From Zygaena filipendulae (taxonomy: Eukaryota > Arthropoda > Insecta > Lepidoptera > Zygaenidae), in contig OU015661.1 in NCBI GenBank assembly GCA_907165275.2, forward strand, positions 5,649,501 through 5,713,500: 64,000 bases of DNA. Direction: 5' to 3'. Of this stretch, positions 9,871 through 21,249 are shown piece by piece. The notes under the pieces are model-generated. The model had not been told where the DNA came from and made no database searches. It worked only from the letters and a program-made list of their open reading frames with translations. Numbering within the stretch: position 1 is the first letter of the stretch; every line of letters begins with the position of its first letter. A program made the position numbers and the translations under genes.

Positions 9871-10066
9871 ACAAGGCTTAACTTCTCAAACTCTACACCT
9901 TAGTTAGAATATGTGGCTTGGCCGTTTCGTTACTGCAAGAACCTTTGTATAACAGAAAAGTAATTAACAGTGGATAAATTTTTCACCTTACGCTCATGTG
10001 AATGGAGCGAAATCACTAAGCCACATATTCTGACTAAGGTGTAAAGTTTGAGAAGTTAGGCCTTGT
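9871..10066. mobile_element. Foldback element with about 49-bp arms
   Basis: The arms 9871-9919 and 10018-10066 are inverted and differ at only about three of 49 positions (ACAAGGCTTAACTTCTCAAA ... GAATATGTGGCTT). Weaker pairing continues inward through TTTCG. The 98-bp loop shows no coding content, and a clear target duplication was not found. Confidence 0.65.
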
Positions 10067-11130
10067 CATTTTACATGAATATGTTTTTGGTTGTATTATA
10101 TTAGTATGAAAACTAGCAAAAATTTTAACAATTCACCATAAGAAAAAATAAAAATAGAAACAATAATCGAGAATGATAGGTAAACATGGCTTTAAAATAC
10201 CCCTTGTTTTTATGTTTTCATAAATCAATGTGAATTTTTTAAAGATTTGGCACTCGTTAGGGAGATACTTATCTTTATGAAAAACCTGAGCAATAAATTT
10301 CCTTCTAATTCAACACAGAGACAAAGTTTATCATTGATATTTTGTCACTTATAAACAATTTTTTCAAGTGTTTTTTAAATTATAAAAAAATGAATTGATT
10401 AACGTGTTTTATATTATTTTTTAGACGTGATTTGCAAGACACCTATATACAATATACGTACCGCTTGTAGTTTTAAAATATTATTTACATTGAATCTGTA
10501 GGCAATATGGTTTTGTATTTAAAAATCAACGACGGGTCGGGAACAAGCTCGTGATGTCAGATAGGTGGGTGTCGTAAAAGAAAAAGGCGTCTTTTAGAGC
10601 ATTTAACCAAAGCTTTTGCGTTATGAACGGACGTATCATAGTACCTACACACAAAAGCAAAGTAGGTTTAAACAATGAATTTAGAGACATAGTAGGTATA
10701 TAATGTTTTTTTTTTTTAATATATGTATGTATATCTTTTTTGTTTTACTAACATTTATAGATATTAGAGTATAGTTTTTGTCAGTGAATCTAGCGAAAAA
10801 AACAGATTATTTAGCCATCAGAATAGCTTCCCTGAAACAGGTTTAACTCTAAAGAAATTTATTGATGATAAAAAATTGGCCTTGGCGCAGAAGCTGCATA
10901 AAGATAGCAGAGAAAACGCGACGAGATTTTCGTGAAAATTTTATTGGACAGCCGCGTAATTTATATTTCCATCTAAAAATGCGAGAGAGCTCTATAAATC
11001 GTGATGTTTTCAAAATTATTGCTCTCTAAATCTTAGCTAACTACGGTAAAAATACGACAGTAGATAAGGGAATATTTTATAAACTACGTACTGGAATAGG
11101 GATGTTGACGGCTTTTGAAAATCCAAATTC
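10067..11130. other. AT-rich sequence, nothing recognised
   Basis: No gene, repeat family or motif cluster was recognised; a modestly complex patch lies at about 10530-10640. Confidence 0.45.
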
Positions 11131-11332
11131 TAATTAGTCCGTCAGAAAAAAAAATAATGGACACTTTGTAGGCTCGTGACGTTAGATATTAACCACTAAA
11201 AGCACCCATACAAACTGCACCGGATAGTGATGTCACGCAAAATTTCAACTCAGTGTATCACCGTTATTTTTTTAAACGTAAAAAAAGAAAAGTACGTGTC
11301 CAATATTTTTTATTAATCTACAAACTGGACTT
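11131..11332. mobile_element. GTCCGTC-ended MITE, copy 2
   Basis: Left end TTAGTCCGTCAG with AATAATGGACACTTTG; right end TACGTGTCCAATATTTTTTA with CTACAAACTGGACTTAA. It is shortened internally; CRE-like words have decayed to TGACGTTA and TGATGTCA. Confidence 0.65.
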
Positions 11333-11379
11333 AAAAAATTCAGTCAACTAGCTTTTCAGTCAATTACTAAAAACTATAG

Positions 11380-11530
11380 CAGTTTCCTACGAATTCACCC
11401 GCCTGAATTTCGTAATTCCCTCAAGAACTCTTAAAAGTGTCCCGTATTACTCAGGGCCAATGTAACTTCCTATCAGCGAAATAAGTTTTAGTATCGGTTC
11501 TATACTTTCTAAGATTACCCCCGGGCTCCA
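11380..11530 (-). mobile_element. Helitron fragment
   Basis: GAATTCACCCGCCTGAATTT, TATTACTCAGGGCCAATGTA and ACTTCCTATCAGCGAAATAA match the body of the triple-body Helitron at 53809, but no CTAG remains. Confidence 0.5.
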
Positions 11531-11568
11531 GTACCAAAATTGAAACCTTACAAGCACAAACTTTATCT

Positions 11569-11733
11569 ATACTAACTAATATTATAAAAAGGTAAAGTTT
11601 GTGAATGTGATGTTGTAGGGGGTAATCTCTGGATCTACTGAATCGATTGTTAAAATTCATTCACTTATAGGAGGCTACGGAGTCCTGAGTGATATAGGGC
11701 CTCTTTATCCCGAAATTCCCACGGGAACATCGT
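11569..11733 (+). mobile_element. Helitron fragment, opposite orientation
   Basis: Starts ATACTAACTAATATTATAAA, then GTAATCTCTGGATCTACTGA and TCCCGAAATTCCCACGGGAA. The 3' hairpin is missing. Together with 11380-11530 it forms a head-to-head pair of related fragments. Confidence 0.5.
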
Positions 11734-12060
11734 TATCCACACAAATTTATTTGGTTATCTACCGAATCGAGTAGGGTATGGTTGAATAGAGCAGATTGAG
11801 TACCTACCTCGTTAAAAGCTGTAGGTTATTTTTTTAAACATCTGAACACAAAGGCACGAGAAGCTGCCAAAGTCAGTTTTTTTGATAACATTTTGTACCG
11901 AAGTATTTTCCAACTTCCGGTTGACCTATGAACTCAAAAGTTGGTGATAATATTTATTATTACGTATATTTTACCACCAAATACCAACATTTTGATAATT
12001 CGATGTTTTTTTTTAAATCCTATAATTTTCTTTGTTAAAACCAACTTTATTTTACGGTTT
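11734..12060. other. AT-rich spacer
   Basis: Nothing recognised. Confidence 0.4.
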
Positions 12061-12076
12061 AGCAATTAGTATAAAA

Positions 12077-12180
12077 GCGATGCGGGCGGCGGCGGCGGCA
12101 AGCCACTGCTACGAGTCTACGCGCGCCACGAGTGCTACGAGCGGAGCGTAGCGTAGCGATACGCCCCGCCTGCTCTATTT
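12077..12180. repeat. GC-rich low-complexity block
   Basis: GGCGGCGGCGGCGGC followed by several copies of GCTACGAG and GCGTAGCG within 80 bp. Its function is unknown; it could be the end of a repeat. Confidence 0.35.
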
Positions 12181-12398
12181 ACAACGGTGTTATTCTGCCT
12201 CCACCAGACGGCTCTTATATTCTACATTTGGTACGGAAACCATGTGCGAATTTCGACACGTACATGGCCAGTTTTATACAATTTAGTTTTGTTTTTATGC
12301 AGTGATTAGTATAGATTTAAGCTTGTTGCAAAACAAATGGTACAAAAGGTGTACCTAACGTATTAAATTGAAATTTTGATGCGTAATAAAACTACACA

Positions 12399-12419
12399 AA
12401 CACACACACACACACACAC
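12399..12419. repeat. (CA)n microsatellite
   Basis: An uninterrupted CA run of about ten units. Confidence 0.85.
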
Positions 12420-12639
12420 GCTAAATTTTTTGTTTTATTTTTGTTACATTTTTCATAAAAAGTTTAAAATTTTATTATAATGATATTATCTTGTTTTATA
12501 TTCGTTGTTATTAACGATATGGAAGAGCTGGATATCCTGACACAAGTACATATTTATACTGAAAAGGATGTCAAAAAAACCATATTTCAAAATTACTTTT
12601 GGTTATGAAATTAAACAATTTGTTTGAATTTGAAAAAAA

Positions 12640-12811
12640 AAATGGACACGTGTGTTTTTAAGAGCCGCATGACGTCGCGAATTGGCAGTGTTTATATTAT
12701 GGGGCAATGACGTCACTCCTTAACTTTAATGCGGTTTTCTAAGTATTTTTTCATTAATTTGAAAGCACAAAATACCTTTATTATTTCTTATTATCTAACT
12801 GACTAAATAGA
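12640..12811. mobile_element. GTCCGTC-ended MITE, copy 3
   Basis: AATGGACACGTGTGTTTTTA at the left, TATCTAACTGACTAAATAGA at the right. A CRE word TGACGTCA lies at 12708-12715 and a near-CRE TGACGTCG about 38 bp to its left. The left terminus is lost. Confidence 0.6.
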
Positions 12812-12929
12812 GTTTCGATTTTCTTACCTCGTCATGCACCACGTCTATATTCGTATTGACAATGCTGAAGTGTTGCGAGTTGCGACACAGAATTTGATAA
12901 AATTTTAGTTAAGCATGAAATTGCTTATA

Positions 12930-12992
12930 GGTCACGTTTGTCCTCGTAGATAATTCCGAAAATCACGCAGGTGAAATAGCGGACAGCAGGTT
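12930..12992 (+). mobile_element. Helitron 3' remnant
   Basis: ATTCCGAAAATCACGCAGGT then GAAATAGCGGACAGCAGGT: a decayed terminal core. Confidence 0.4.
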
Positions 12993-13542
12993 CGTGTCAC
13001 AACATTATAAACCTTTTTCCGAGGTAAAATATACCAAAGCCTGCATAATTAGTATGCAGCGTGGAGGTGCGTCCACGCGTCACGGATGGAATGGTAACGA
13101 TATTCATGCAATTACTGCGACATTGCATACAACTTGTGGGTTGTAGGTACGTATCATTGTCTCACTCAGATATCCCAATGACTGGTGCTTCATACCTATT
13201 ACACCCATATTAAATATATTATATTATTAATATACCTAATTGTACACATACTTTTGCACACTTAAAAAAAATCCTCTTTAAATTAAGACAGATCTATAGA
13301 TAGAAATCACATAAATCTCTACAAGCTGATAGTTTTAAAGTCAAGTAAGATGTTATCACAAATGGTTAAAGTCGTATTTTAAGTACTACTAAAAACAACT
13401 AAATAAACTGTGTCGTAATCAGAATCAAAGATTCTGCAAGTTTCGTATACGTATATCAATGAAACCACAAATTAAACAGCATGTATTAAAAAAAATGATT
13501 CAATAATTCTAGCTAATATCTAGTATAGTATTATAGATATTA
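12993..13542. other. Spacer without recognised features
   Basis: A more complex patch at about 13040-13150 (GCAGCGTGGAGGTGCGTCCA) but no open frame or known motif cluster. Confidence 0.4.
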
Positions 13543-13704
13543 TCTGTGCTAATATTATGAACGCGAATGTGAGGCTTTCACGCCTCAACAACTCAACCAC
13601 ATACACGTTGTCGGGGGTACAGAAAAGGACATAGGGTACTTTTAACCCAGAACTCCCGCAGGAACTTCAAAATTGACGTAGGTGAAATCGTGGGGAACAG
13701 CTAG
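13543..13704 (+). mobile_element. Lep1-like Helitron, full length
   Basis: Starts TC (TCTGTGCTAATATTATGAAC), has ACGTTGTCGGGGGTACAGAA and ACTTTTAACCCAGAACTCCC, and ends GTGGGGAACAG-CTAG before T. At 162 bp it is one of the shortest complete copies. Confidence 0.7.
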
Positions 13705-14373
13705 TGTTTAAATAATATTGATATGAATTAATTTAATGAGAAAATTTATTGGGATTGTGGCAGAATAAAGGCAATTTAATTTAATTTTATTGTTATTATA
13801 TCTATTAATGACGGTGATGTATTTAACTAATTCGATATTAGATCGGACTCACTGAAAAATATATTTTTAAACGGGAAAGGCATATCTACAATAATATTTG
13901 CTATAGAACATCATGGAAAAAGTTGTTTTGTTAAAATATTGATGCTGATGCTGTTGATACAAACACTTCCAATTTTATCTAAGACTTGTGTAAAAATTTT
14001 GTACTTAGGTACGATATTTGCGAACACAATCATTATTATCTAAGTGTCTAATGTCAACGTGTGTTTTTATCTTCAGCGATCTCCATTAGGTACGTTGTGG
14101 TGCTACTTAAAATACTTACAATTATTCTTGTTTTGTTTTAGAGCTGGTAATGAAATACCAGAATGATTTTAACAATAAGACACTTAAGAAGGTAAAAATA
14201 AAAAAAAACGCAAAATTTAATGGATTTAAAATCGGCTGAATAATGCGTATTTAATCTTAAGTTAATTAAGTACTCGTAGTAAGTCAAATATTTGGTAGGT
14301 ATTTATTAATCTTTAAACCTTCACTCATTTAATATTTGTTAAATTTTAAACGTCTTTGATTGTTGGAGTTATA
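13705..14373. other. AT-rich sequence, nothing recognised
   Basis: No gene or repeat family was recognised. Confidence 0.4.
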
Positions 14374-14530
14374 AATGAATGAATGAATGAAAATTTTATT
14401 AGATACTAACATATAGACAATGTGTTACAATTTAAACTGAGGCGTTAATTCTAAGTTAGTGTTTAGTTAGTTAGTTAGTGGCACCAACAGGCGGCCTTTA
14501 TCGATAAAAAGCGATCTTCCAGACAAGCAA
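14374..14530 (-). mobile_element. LINE 3' end with (TTCA)n tail
   Basis: On the minus strand GAAGATCGCTTTTTATCGAT with AAAGGCCGCC leads into an AATAAAATTTTCATTC tail. The same arrangement is seen at 24338-24500. It is 5'-truncated with no coding part. A (GTTA)n run lies at 14463-14479. Confidence 0.55.
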
Positions 14531-14667
14531 TTGGAGGAGCAGATATTAAGTTCTGATTCTGATATAAATTTAAACGATATGTCCTCAACAATGTAGCACC
14601 AACGTCTCTACTTAATAAGCGATGTAAATATGGTACATGCCTACTTAGGTACTTATATACATGCTAA

Positions 14668-15021
14668 CTCAGACCAAATAAAAACTAAAGAAGAAGTCTC
14701 GAACAACGAAGTGAAGCCGGTTAATGCGTATGCATGTGCAGGTGATTAGGAAAGTGTATGGATTTGCTAAGTTTACTTACTGGTGATAAGTGATTCAATG
14801 CTGTTTTTTATTTTTTGACCGTTGACGACACAATATGCCATTTTTTCTAACTTAATTGTTGCGTCACCTCCATTAGCGGGAGAAGCTCAATCTAAAAGGT
14901 ATGGTGTCTTTTTCTTATAAGTGTGTGCGTGTTTCTGTGTACGGGCACGGCTATGGTGTCTTTTTCCGGGCTTCACTTGTTTGTTCTACGCGTTCCGTCT
15001 TTAGTTTTTATTTGGTCTGAG
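14668..15021. mobile_element. MITE with about 53-bp terminal inverted repeats
   Basis: Left CTCAGACCAAATAAAAACTA with AAGAAG...GAACAACGAAGTGAAGCC; right GGCTTCACTTGTTTGTTCTA with TTAGTTTTTATTTGGTCTGAG. The flanks CATGCTAA (left) and CATGCATA (right) could be an 8-bp hAT-type target duplication with two changes. A GGTATGGTGTCTTTTTC / GCTATGGTGTCTTTTTC direct repeat lies inside. Confidence 0.65.
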
Positions 15022-15198
15022 CATGCATATAGTTGTGATATAGATCAGATTGAAATACCTACTTCATGCCAGTAGGAGGACCTTCAAATGACGATTATGG
15101 TTGCGCTGAAAAGTGGGTAAAAGTTAAAATGAAAGCGGTACATTTCAAAAGTCGAGTTAGCCTGACGATCATTCTACTCGTATGAACCAGTTGTACTA

Positions 15199-15552
15199 TA
15201 AGGGTTGCCACCCGCAAATATTGAAAACCAGGATTTCGAGGTGGAAATACCAGGACACTACGGCTTAAAAACACGACGCAAAATTAGTATTAGAGCAGTA
15301 GTTACTTTATAGTAAGTATGATGTTTACGCAATGAAAACAGGGTCAAAGAAACTCAAATAACAGCAGTTACAATTATTGTTTATGAAGGTATCTTCAGTT
15401 AAATTATATCTACAGGTCCCACCAATAAAATGTACGATTGGAGGCAGTAATGGCGCGTAAATATTAAAACCAGGACGCTTTAAAAAGTACCAGGACACCC
15501 CAGGACACTCCAGAAATCTGGACATATCCTGGAAAATAAACGGTTGACAACT
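15199..15552. repeat. Unclassified repeat rich in CCAGGACA words
   Basis: The ends GGGTTGCCACCCG and CGGTTGACAACTCC are short imperfect inverted repeats. Inside, CCAGGA words recur (about 15232, 15249 and four times in 15471-15507). No domain is seen in the 66-codon minus-strand frame. Confidence 0.35.
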
Positions 15553-15889
15553 CCATACTATATTGATGTAAAATAATCAATCGCTTATAGGAATGGACAT
15601 TTATGCTTAAACCATTCATGAGCATTTACGTATAATTCCAGTAAAGTTTAAAATGAATCCTTCATAATATCATCACACACCCTTAAACTAATTTCTGCTT
15701 CCCGGAGATTCACGGTTATTAGTAGAAAAATAGCTTTCACCACATCGCATCACGAAACTAAATAAGTCATAATTATTAAGCATAATCTAGATTCGTCAAT
15801 AATTTGCAAGTATGAAGATTGAAGGGTTAATAGATATTCTTATCTTCCTCTATAGACCGTATCGCTGTGTCGCGACGCGAGACATTTAA
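15553..15889. other. Spacer without recognised features
   Basis: AT-rich; no gene or repeat recognised. Confidence 0.4.
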
Positions 15890-16045
15890 TATTATGTCCA
15901 ATTCAGTTGTGGGTTCAATGCCCCGAGCTTGGAGCCTGTGTGTAACAAACAATTCGCCGAGTGACGTCATAACATGTGCATCGCACTCAAATTGCATTGC
16001 GCACTAACGCCAGAGTACTGAGAGCGGAGTTTGGAGATTATACAC
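15890..16045. promoter_or_regulatory. Candidate regulatory block with a CRE
   Basis: GC-balanced unique-looking sequence with a consensus CRE, TGACGTCA, at 15962-15969 that does not belong to the GTCCGTC MITE. The inference of function rests on composition and one motif only. The following 16046-16500 is AT-rich with nothing recognised. Confidence 0.25.
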
Positions 16046-16504
16046 GTAACTAACCTGACAAAGTAGGTAGACTGGAAATTTTTCCAGTATTTTTCGTATT
16101 TACGAAGCGCTAGCAAAGTACCAAACTGCAGTACATAAAACAAGACTTATTAGGTGCAATATAATAGAGTTTAGTCAATATCTAACATTCAAGGATTGTT
16201 TAATCTTTGCTATTTTTATTTTAACAATGTACTTGTTTATTTCTGAATATCTGATTAGATAAATGTCTTCCCGATTACGGTTGAAAATACATAAGCTGTA
16301 GGTAATAGTTATTTACTGATAAGTAGGTTATCGTGATAGCCCAATCTTACCACGTTTTATTCAAGACGGGAATTTGATTTTAGGCTTGATCCAACAAGTC
16401 GTTTCTGATCTATGTACGAATCAAAACGAATTATCATTATCAATTACCTTGCGGTGAAGAGACACCGCGTATTAGACACCATTCGAAACAGTATATTGAA
16501 TCCA

Positions 16505-16640
16505 CTGGGCGATAGTCCACATTAGCGTTAGACCAGCACTCAGCAAGGTCCTTATTCACTATGAACAACAACATTCCTTGCTCATAACGCTCGTTCTGAA
16601 CACATTCCAAACGCCTCAGATGCCAAAATATTAGAAAATA
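16505..16640. repeat. Dispersed repeat shared with 46416-46510
   Basis: AACAACATTCCTTGCTCATA, ACGCTCGTTCTGAACACATT and CAAACGCCTCAGATGCCAAA align with AACAACATCCCTTGCCTATA, ACGCGCGTCCCAAAAACAAT and CAAACGCTCCAGATGCCAGA. Element type unknown. Confidence 0.5.
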
Positions 16641-16700
16641 GCTTCACCCGCGTGAGTTTCGGAATTTCAAAACCTTCCCTGAACTTTCACAAATATTTCA
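16641..16700 (-). mobile_element. Helitron core remnant
   Basis: AGCTTCACCCGCGTGAGTTT then CGGAATTTC; both ends are lost. Confidence 0.45.
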
Positions 16701-16839
16701 AGATGCTTGCTGTGAAGTATCAAATATTTTAATGAGTATTTATATTTATACACTTAATATAATAATATATCTACTTATTAAAATATTTGATATTCTGTGG
16801 CAAGTGTTTTGGCTAAGCAGGGCTTTTTGGCTTGTTTGG

Positions 16840-17000
16840 CAAGTACCGCCACCACTGAGCATATAACCACTAGAGAGCGTATACGCCGATTTCTTCTAAG
16901 TACACGACTCACTGCCGCGGGCCGGGGGACGAAGGAGAATGCCCGGCTGTAATTGGTCAGTTCAAGGTCAAGTTGCGTATGTATGCCAGGTAGGATATAC
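16840..17000. promoter_or_regulatory. Candidate regulatory block with an FTZ-F1-type site
   Basis: GC-rich for the region, with TCAAGGTCA at 16962-16970, matching the monomeric nuclear-receptor consensus YCAAGGYCR, next to TGTAATTGGTCAG. A 74-codon minus frame across it lacks any domain. Confidence 0.28.
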
Positions 17001-17869
17001 AAAGGGAAAGAAAGAGATAGAAGGATTAGAATTTCCTAATGGAAGAAAGGGACTTTTCCAAAAGACATAAACGCGCTGTACTTATCCTTTTGCTGTCACC
17101 AAACCACCATTTTAAGAAGACCCCTGCCGTGGCTCGTAATCTGATTAAATCAAACATAATTTTCGTAGTATTTACTTACCGATGAAAAGTTATGCCATCC
17201 TTTTTGTAACTAGATGTCTTGGAATGTTTCCCGCACCACTTTACTGCGCATGAAGGCATTTTTATGCGTTATAAATTGTAAACAAAACCAAAAATTTTTT
17301 AAATAATTTAGCGTGCACACAGGTCTGGAACTTGGTCACAACTAAAATGGTTACTAGTACCGTAGTCTATACATAGGCGACAAAATACTAATAGTTTTCG
17401 AGCGTCGGGGCACTGTATGCGCAGTCAAGTGGTTTTATAGTCTTTGACCGCCACTGAGGTGAGGTGAGAAAGCTACTCTACTTTTTCTTACTTCAACGTA
17501 AAAAGATCTTAATTGTACGATTATACAGAGTGTCTATTTGTCCCATTATATTTAGAAGAATAACATTAATTTATTTACTATAACAAATCTTTGAGTACGG
17601 ATAGCAACAGCCTTATTAGTATGAGGCATGTTACTAATGTCAATAAATCTATAATAAATAATGAAAGCGCACAACGACGGTAGATATACTTTTAAATAGG
17701 TTCTTGTATTTTAACTTAATTATAGTAGATAATATGTTTGATAAGGTTGCCTAGAAAACTGAGATATCTAAGTACTATTATAATGAGATTTTGCATAAAC
17801 TTATTCGTTAAAAATGATAATTAAATTAGAAAATTTTAATTATCTTAAGTTAATTTGGTGGGCTTATTC
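17001..17869. other. Spacer without recognised features
   Basis: Mixed composition; no repeat, gene or motif cluster was recognised. Confidence 0.4.
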
Positions 17870-18012
17870 TTCATTCTGTGTGCTCTCAGCAAATAATGAG
17901 CGCATTAAATTAACGCCCAACGCTCGCTTCCACGAATTAATTGGGGGCAAAGCGTTAAGTGCATACAGCTCAATTAACTCGAGAAAACACCGCACTTTTA
18001 GCGTCGCGATGG
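17870..18012. promoter_or_regulatory. Candidate enhancer block
   Basis: Balanced composition with homeodomain-type words GAATTAATTG (17934-17943), CATTAAATTAAC and CAATTAAC (about 17971). The surrounding DNA is repeat-rich. No coding support. Confidence 0.28.
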
Positions 18013-18204
18013 CTGCGCTGTTAGAGTAGATCGTTTGTACCTAATTGGTACTCACGTGTGTAGAATGAATGTTGGGTACCTACTTTGATGATCATTACAG
18101 TGACATTACGCGAAACACTGGAGTTTTTCAGCTATTCCACGTCTGCGCTATTTTTATTCTAAAAACTCAGATAACTAAATCTTATACTGCCGATACAATA
18201 CCAC

Positions 18205-18288
18205 ATATGGACATAGATAAACAATAGTGTGTTAACCCACACTGGAGAAATTTTGAGTAGATACTTAACATGTTGTCGGCGTCCATAT
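18205..18288. mobile_element. GTTAACCCAC-type MITE, copy C (internally deleted)
   Basis: The left arm is nearly identical to copy B: ATATGGACATAGATAAACAA, TGTGTTAACCCACACTGGAG. It then jumps to GTTGTCGGCGTCCATATT. At 84 bp it is a deletion derivative retaining both tips. Confidence 0.65.
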
Positions 18289-18439
18289 TTACTTGTGGGT
18301 ACCTGAGTGTAAGTATTATAAATATTCACTAACTATGGTCCAAAAAGTTTATTATATACGTAGGTATAAAACTAAAACTTGGACCCAAAATTTTTACCGG
18401 TATCAATTTATTCAGAACTTTTGGACATGTTTAATACCT

Positions 18440-18930
18440 AGGTGTCTTGACACAATAGACATTAATTTTGAAAGGCTCGGGTTAGGAATGTCGATCGCGC
18501 AACTAATTCTGGCAGGTAGTATTTTTGGCGCCTTTATGATCCGATCCTGGCGTGTCATGAGCCACCCACGGATTCTAATTAAGCCGGTAGCCAACAAAGG
18601 CGCCGGGCCTCACATAACGCTGTCGGATTAAGGCACGATGGAAGGTCGTCGGCCTATGGTGGGTTACAATTGCACACAATACGCCCCCGCGGGACCCGGG
18701 GCAAGCCAAAAAGTTTCAGAGAAGCGTGTCGCGTCTGTGCCCGCGCAGCCCCGGCGATACGATCTCGGCGCCTCACCGCCGCGCGCCGCCGCGGCACCTA
18801 CGCTTTGTATCGATCCTTAAATTTGAACGTTTTGTAACTGTCTGCGCTTCGGGTCGGAGGAGCACGTCCGGCGTCAGATGCGTTCGCATAATTAAGTTTA
18901 CATTTAGGTCCAGTGAATTATGGCGAGTGT
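18440..18930. promoter_or_regulatory. Candidate conserved regulatory block
   Basis: About 490 bp with balanced GC, no transposon similarity, and homeodomain words ATTAATTTTG (18471), CTAATTAAG (18575-18583) and an Otx/Bicoid-type GGATTA (18625-18630). Frames on both strands stay open for 60-112 codons but show no domain or splice context, so constraint, if real, is more likely regulatory. Confidence 0.3.
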
Positions 18931-19420
18931 TGTAGGTAAAAAAAAAAGAACAACCGACTCGGCGTGAATACCGAGAATCTTATTAATGCGCCTCGGGATC
19001 ATGAATGGCGCAAAATATTTTCGTACCTTTTTGATACGCTGATTGAGGTAACTGAGGACCGAGGTCTGTTTATCGTTACTGAGAAAGAATGTACCTACCT
19101 AATTGTTGCGATAGCACTCGGTTTCGCTCAGTATAAAGTAAGTACCTAAATGGATGAGATGCGGGTGGGTCGGATCAGCAAAGGATCTCCCACGTGCGAT
19201 AGCGGGCTTTCGTTATGAACGTGAATTAAATGAAAGCGGCGGTTGTATGAATGGCGCGGGAATGAATGCGAGTCGGAAGTGCAAGCAGCGCTCCGGGACG
19301 CGACTTTGTTGCGCGGACGCACGTGCATCCTTCGCGCTTACTGCGCCTCCGCAGACGCTGTCTCGTTCATATACAAATTTTGATCACAGCGCTCATATAC
19401 GTATATATTGCTCTATGATA
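18931..19420. other. GC-balanced unique-looking sequence
   Basis: More complex than the intron average (for example GAAGTGCAAGCAGCGCTCCG). Several short frames on both strands, none with a domain. A continuation of the block above is possible. Confidence 0.3.
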
Positions 19421-20590
19421 TAAAACATTCCTGTATTAGATATCTACATATAATGTATAGTACGGGTAACTACCTTAACCTTTGCAGCTACATGAAAAGG
19501 GTTTTACGAGATTATCCATATTTTTTCTTGAAATTTTGATTTCCATTCATAGATTATTATCCAAGAAAATTACAAGTAGAAAAATTAGCCATGTAGTTAA
19601 TACTGATAAAAACCTTGTAACTGACCAACCATCGTTGAGGTAAGTACCTACTGAAAAACTCGAAAAAAACTTTTCGTATGCTTACTCTACTTTATTATAT
19701 TGGTTCTTTGCGTCAATTAGGGCTACAGAACTTAGTGATTCAGTTGTTAGGAAGAGGCGTGGACGACGCGCGTCCAGCGTCACATTGCCAATTGGGTCGC
19801 GAGTTCGATAGCCGCTGAAAATATCTGCCGCCGCCGGCGTACTTGTAAGATTGATGTACCTACTTAGCACCGATGACCTGCTACGGCGCATATACTAGCC
19901 GACCGCACACATGACCTTCCGACGGAGCTCGTGTCGAACTTCACGTGTTCTAATAATAATTTGTCTATTTTTATCAACTTCTGACAAAAACGGATATTTC
20001 CAGTTGGTAAAAACTTAAAATATTCTCATAAATATAAAACACATATAGGTACGTAAAGTATACCTATGTATCAACAGGAAAGCGAGTCGCGCCCGCTCAG
20101 CCAAGTAGACAATCTATAATAATCGTTAACGCATAGAAAACTAAGAAACGGAGTCGTTATGTCACGTGGTCACGCAAAACTGAACTTTAATTTATTTCTT
20201 TTATTTCTTTTATTTTATTTATTTATTTTTTAATTTTGCTTGGACGATTTTACGTATAACCACTTGAGATAACGATATGTTCCCTATATTGGTTTCAACT
20301 TTCCAACACAGGGTTGGTAGTGTTGAGGAGACCTGTTTGACTGATTACTGAAGTGATATTCCCTGAACGCGATAATAGAGATTCTAATCGGGTTTTCTCG
20401 GCATTTTGTGTTAATTTCCTTACATGCTGTGTTGCAGCTAGCGTCACTCGATATAAAAATCATATTTTCTAAGATACCTTATTTAATTAACAAAAAAATC
20501 GGGTAGTAGAATATGCGAAATAGGGTATAGCGTATAGGTAGGTATAGGTAGGGTATAGGTATACTAGTTAGGTATGAAAATCAAAATTCT
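19421..20590. other. Spacer, mostly AT-rich
   Basis: A GC-balanced patch at about 19740-19930 and a T-rich run at about 20190-20235. GGTATAGGTAGGGTATAGGTA repeats lie at about 20530-20570. Nothing else recognised. Confidence 0.4.
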
Positions 20591-20710
20591 ATTTAGTCCG
20601 TCGGTCAGATAAATAGATAGGTAAACCTTTTTTTATGTATCGCCGTTATTTTTTGTTTAAAAAAGGAAAATACGAATTCAATATTTTTTATTAATCTACG
20701 ACGGACTAAA
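20591..20710. mobile_element. GTCCGTC-ended MITE, copy 4 (internally deleted)
   Basis: Left ATTTAGTCCGTCGGTCAGAT; right AATATTTTTTATTAATCTAC with GACGGACTAAAT. The CRE-bearing centre is missing. Confidence 0.7.
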
Positions 20711-21249
20711 TACTAAAATTTAGCCATCTAGCCTAAAATTCAGCATCTGCTGTGTTGCATTTGATATAAAAAAGTTTAACGGTAAACCGCAAAATGTGGC
20801 CGTTTTTGGCACTTTTTGACACCAAGATAAAATGATTAAGAATTATCAAGAATTTGTATTTACTCTATTCTACATAATCTACTATCGATTTCTTAATAAA
20901 TGAAATATCTTAGGAGATAATATTATTTTTATGGCGCTATACTTTCATATGTTAAAAGCCTTAAAAAGTGACAGATCGATTAATAAAGGTTTGTCCCTGT
21001 TATTTTTAGTTCTGGGGTTATAACATATTGTGTTTATTATAAACATCTCAGATAAAATTAAATTAAAATGTTAAGTATTCCGAAACAGGTGTTGGAGACC
21101 TTGTATTCATTTGTTTAACGCTTGATAAAGGCATAAATTAGCAATATATTATAAAACTCGAGGTGTAGTAATTATTATTCAATCGACGACGCACAAAATA
21201 AAAATTTCCTTGTCATATTCGCGTCGAAACACTGACTACTAATATAGAG
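20711..21249. other. AT-rich spacer
   Basis: Nothing recognised. Confidence 0.4.

Noticed and set aside
18293..18631. 112-codon plus-strand frame
   Set aside because: No domain, signal, splice context or codon bias; the overlapping minus frame is also open.
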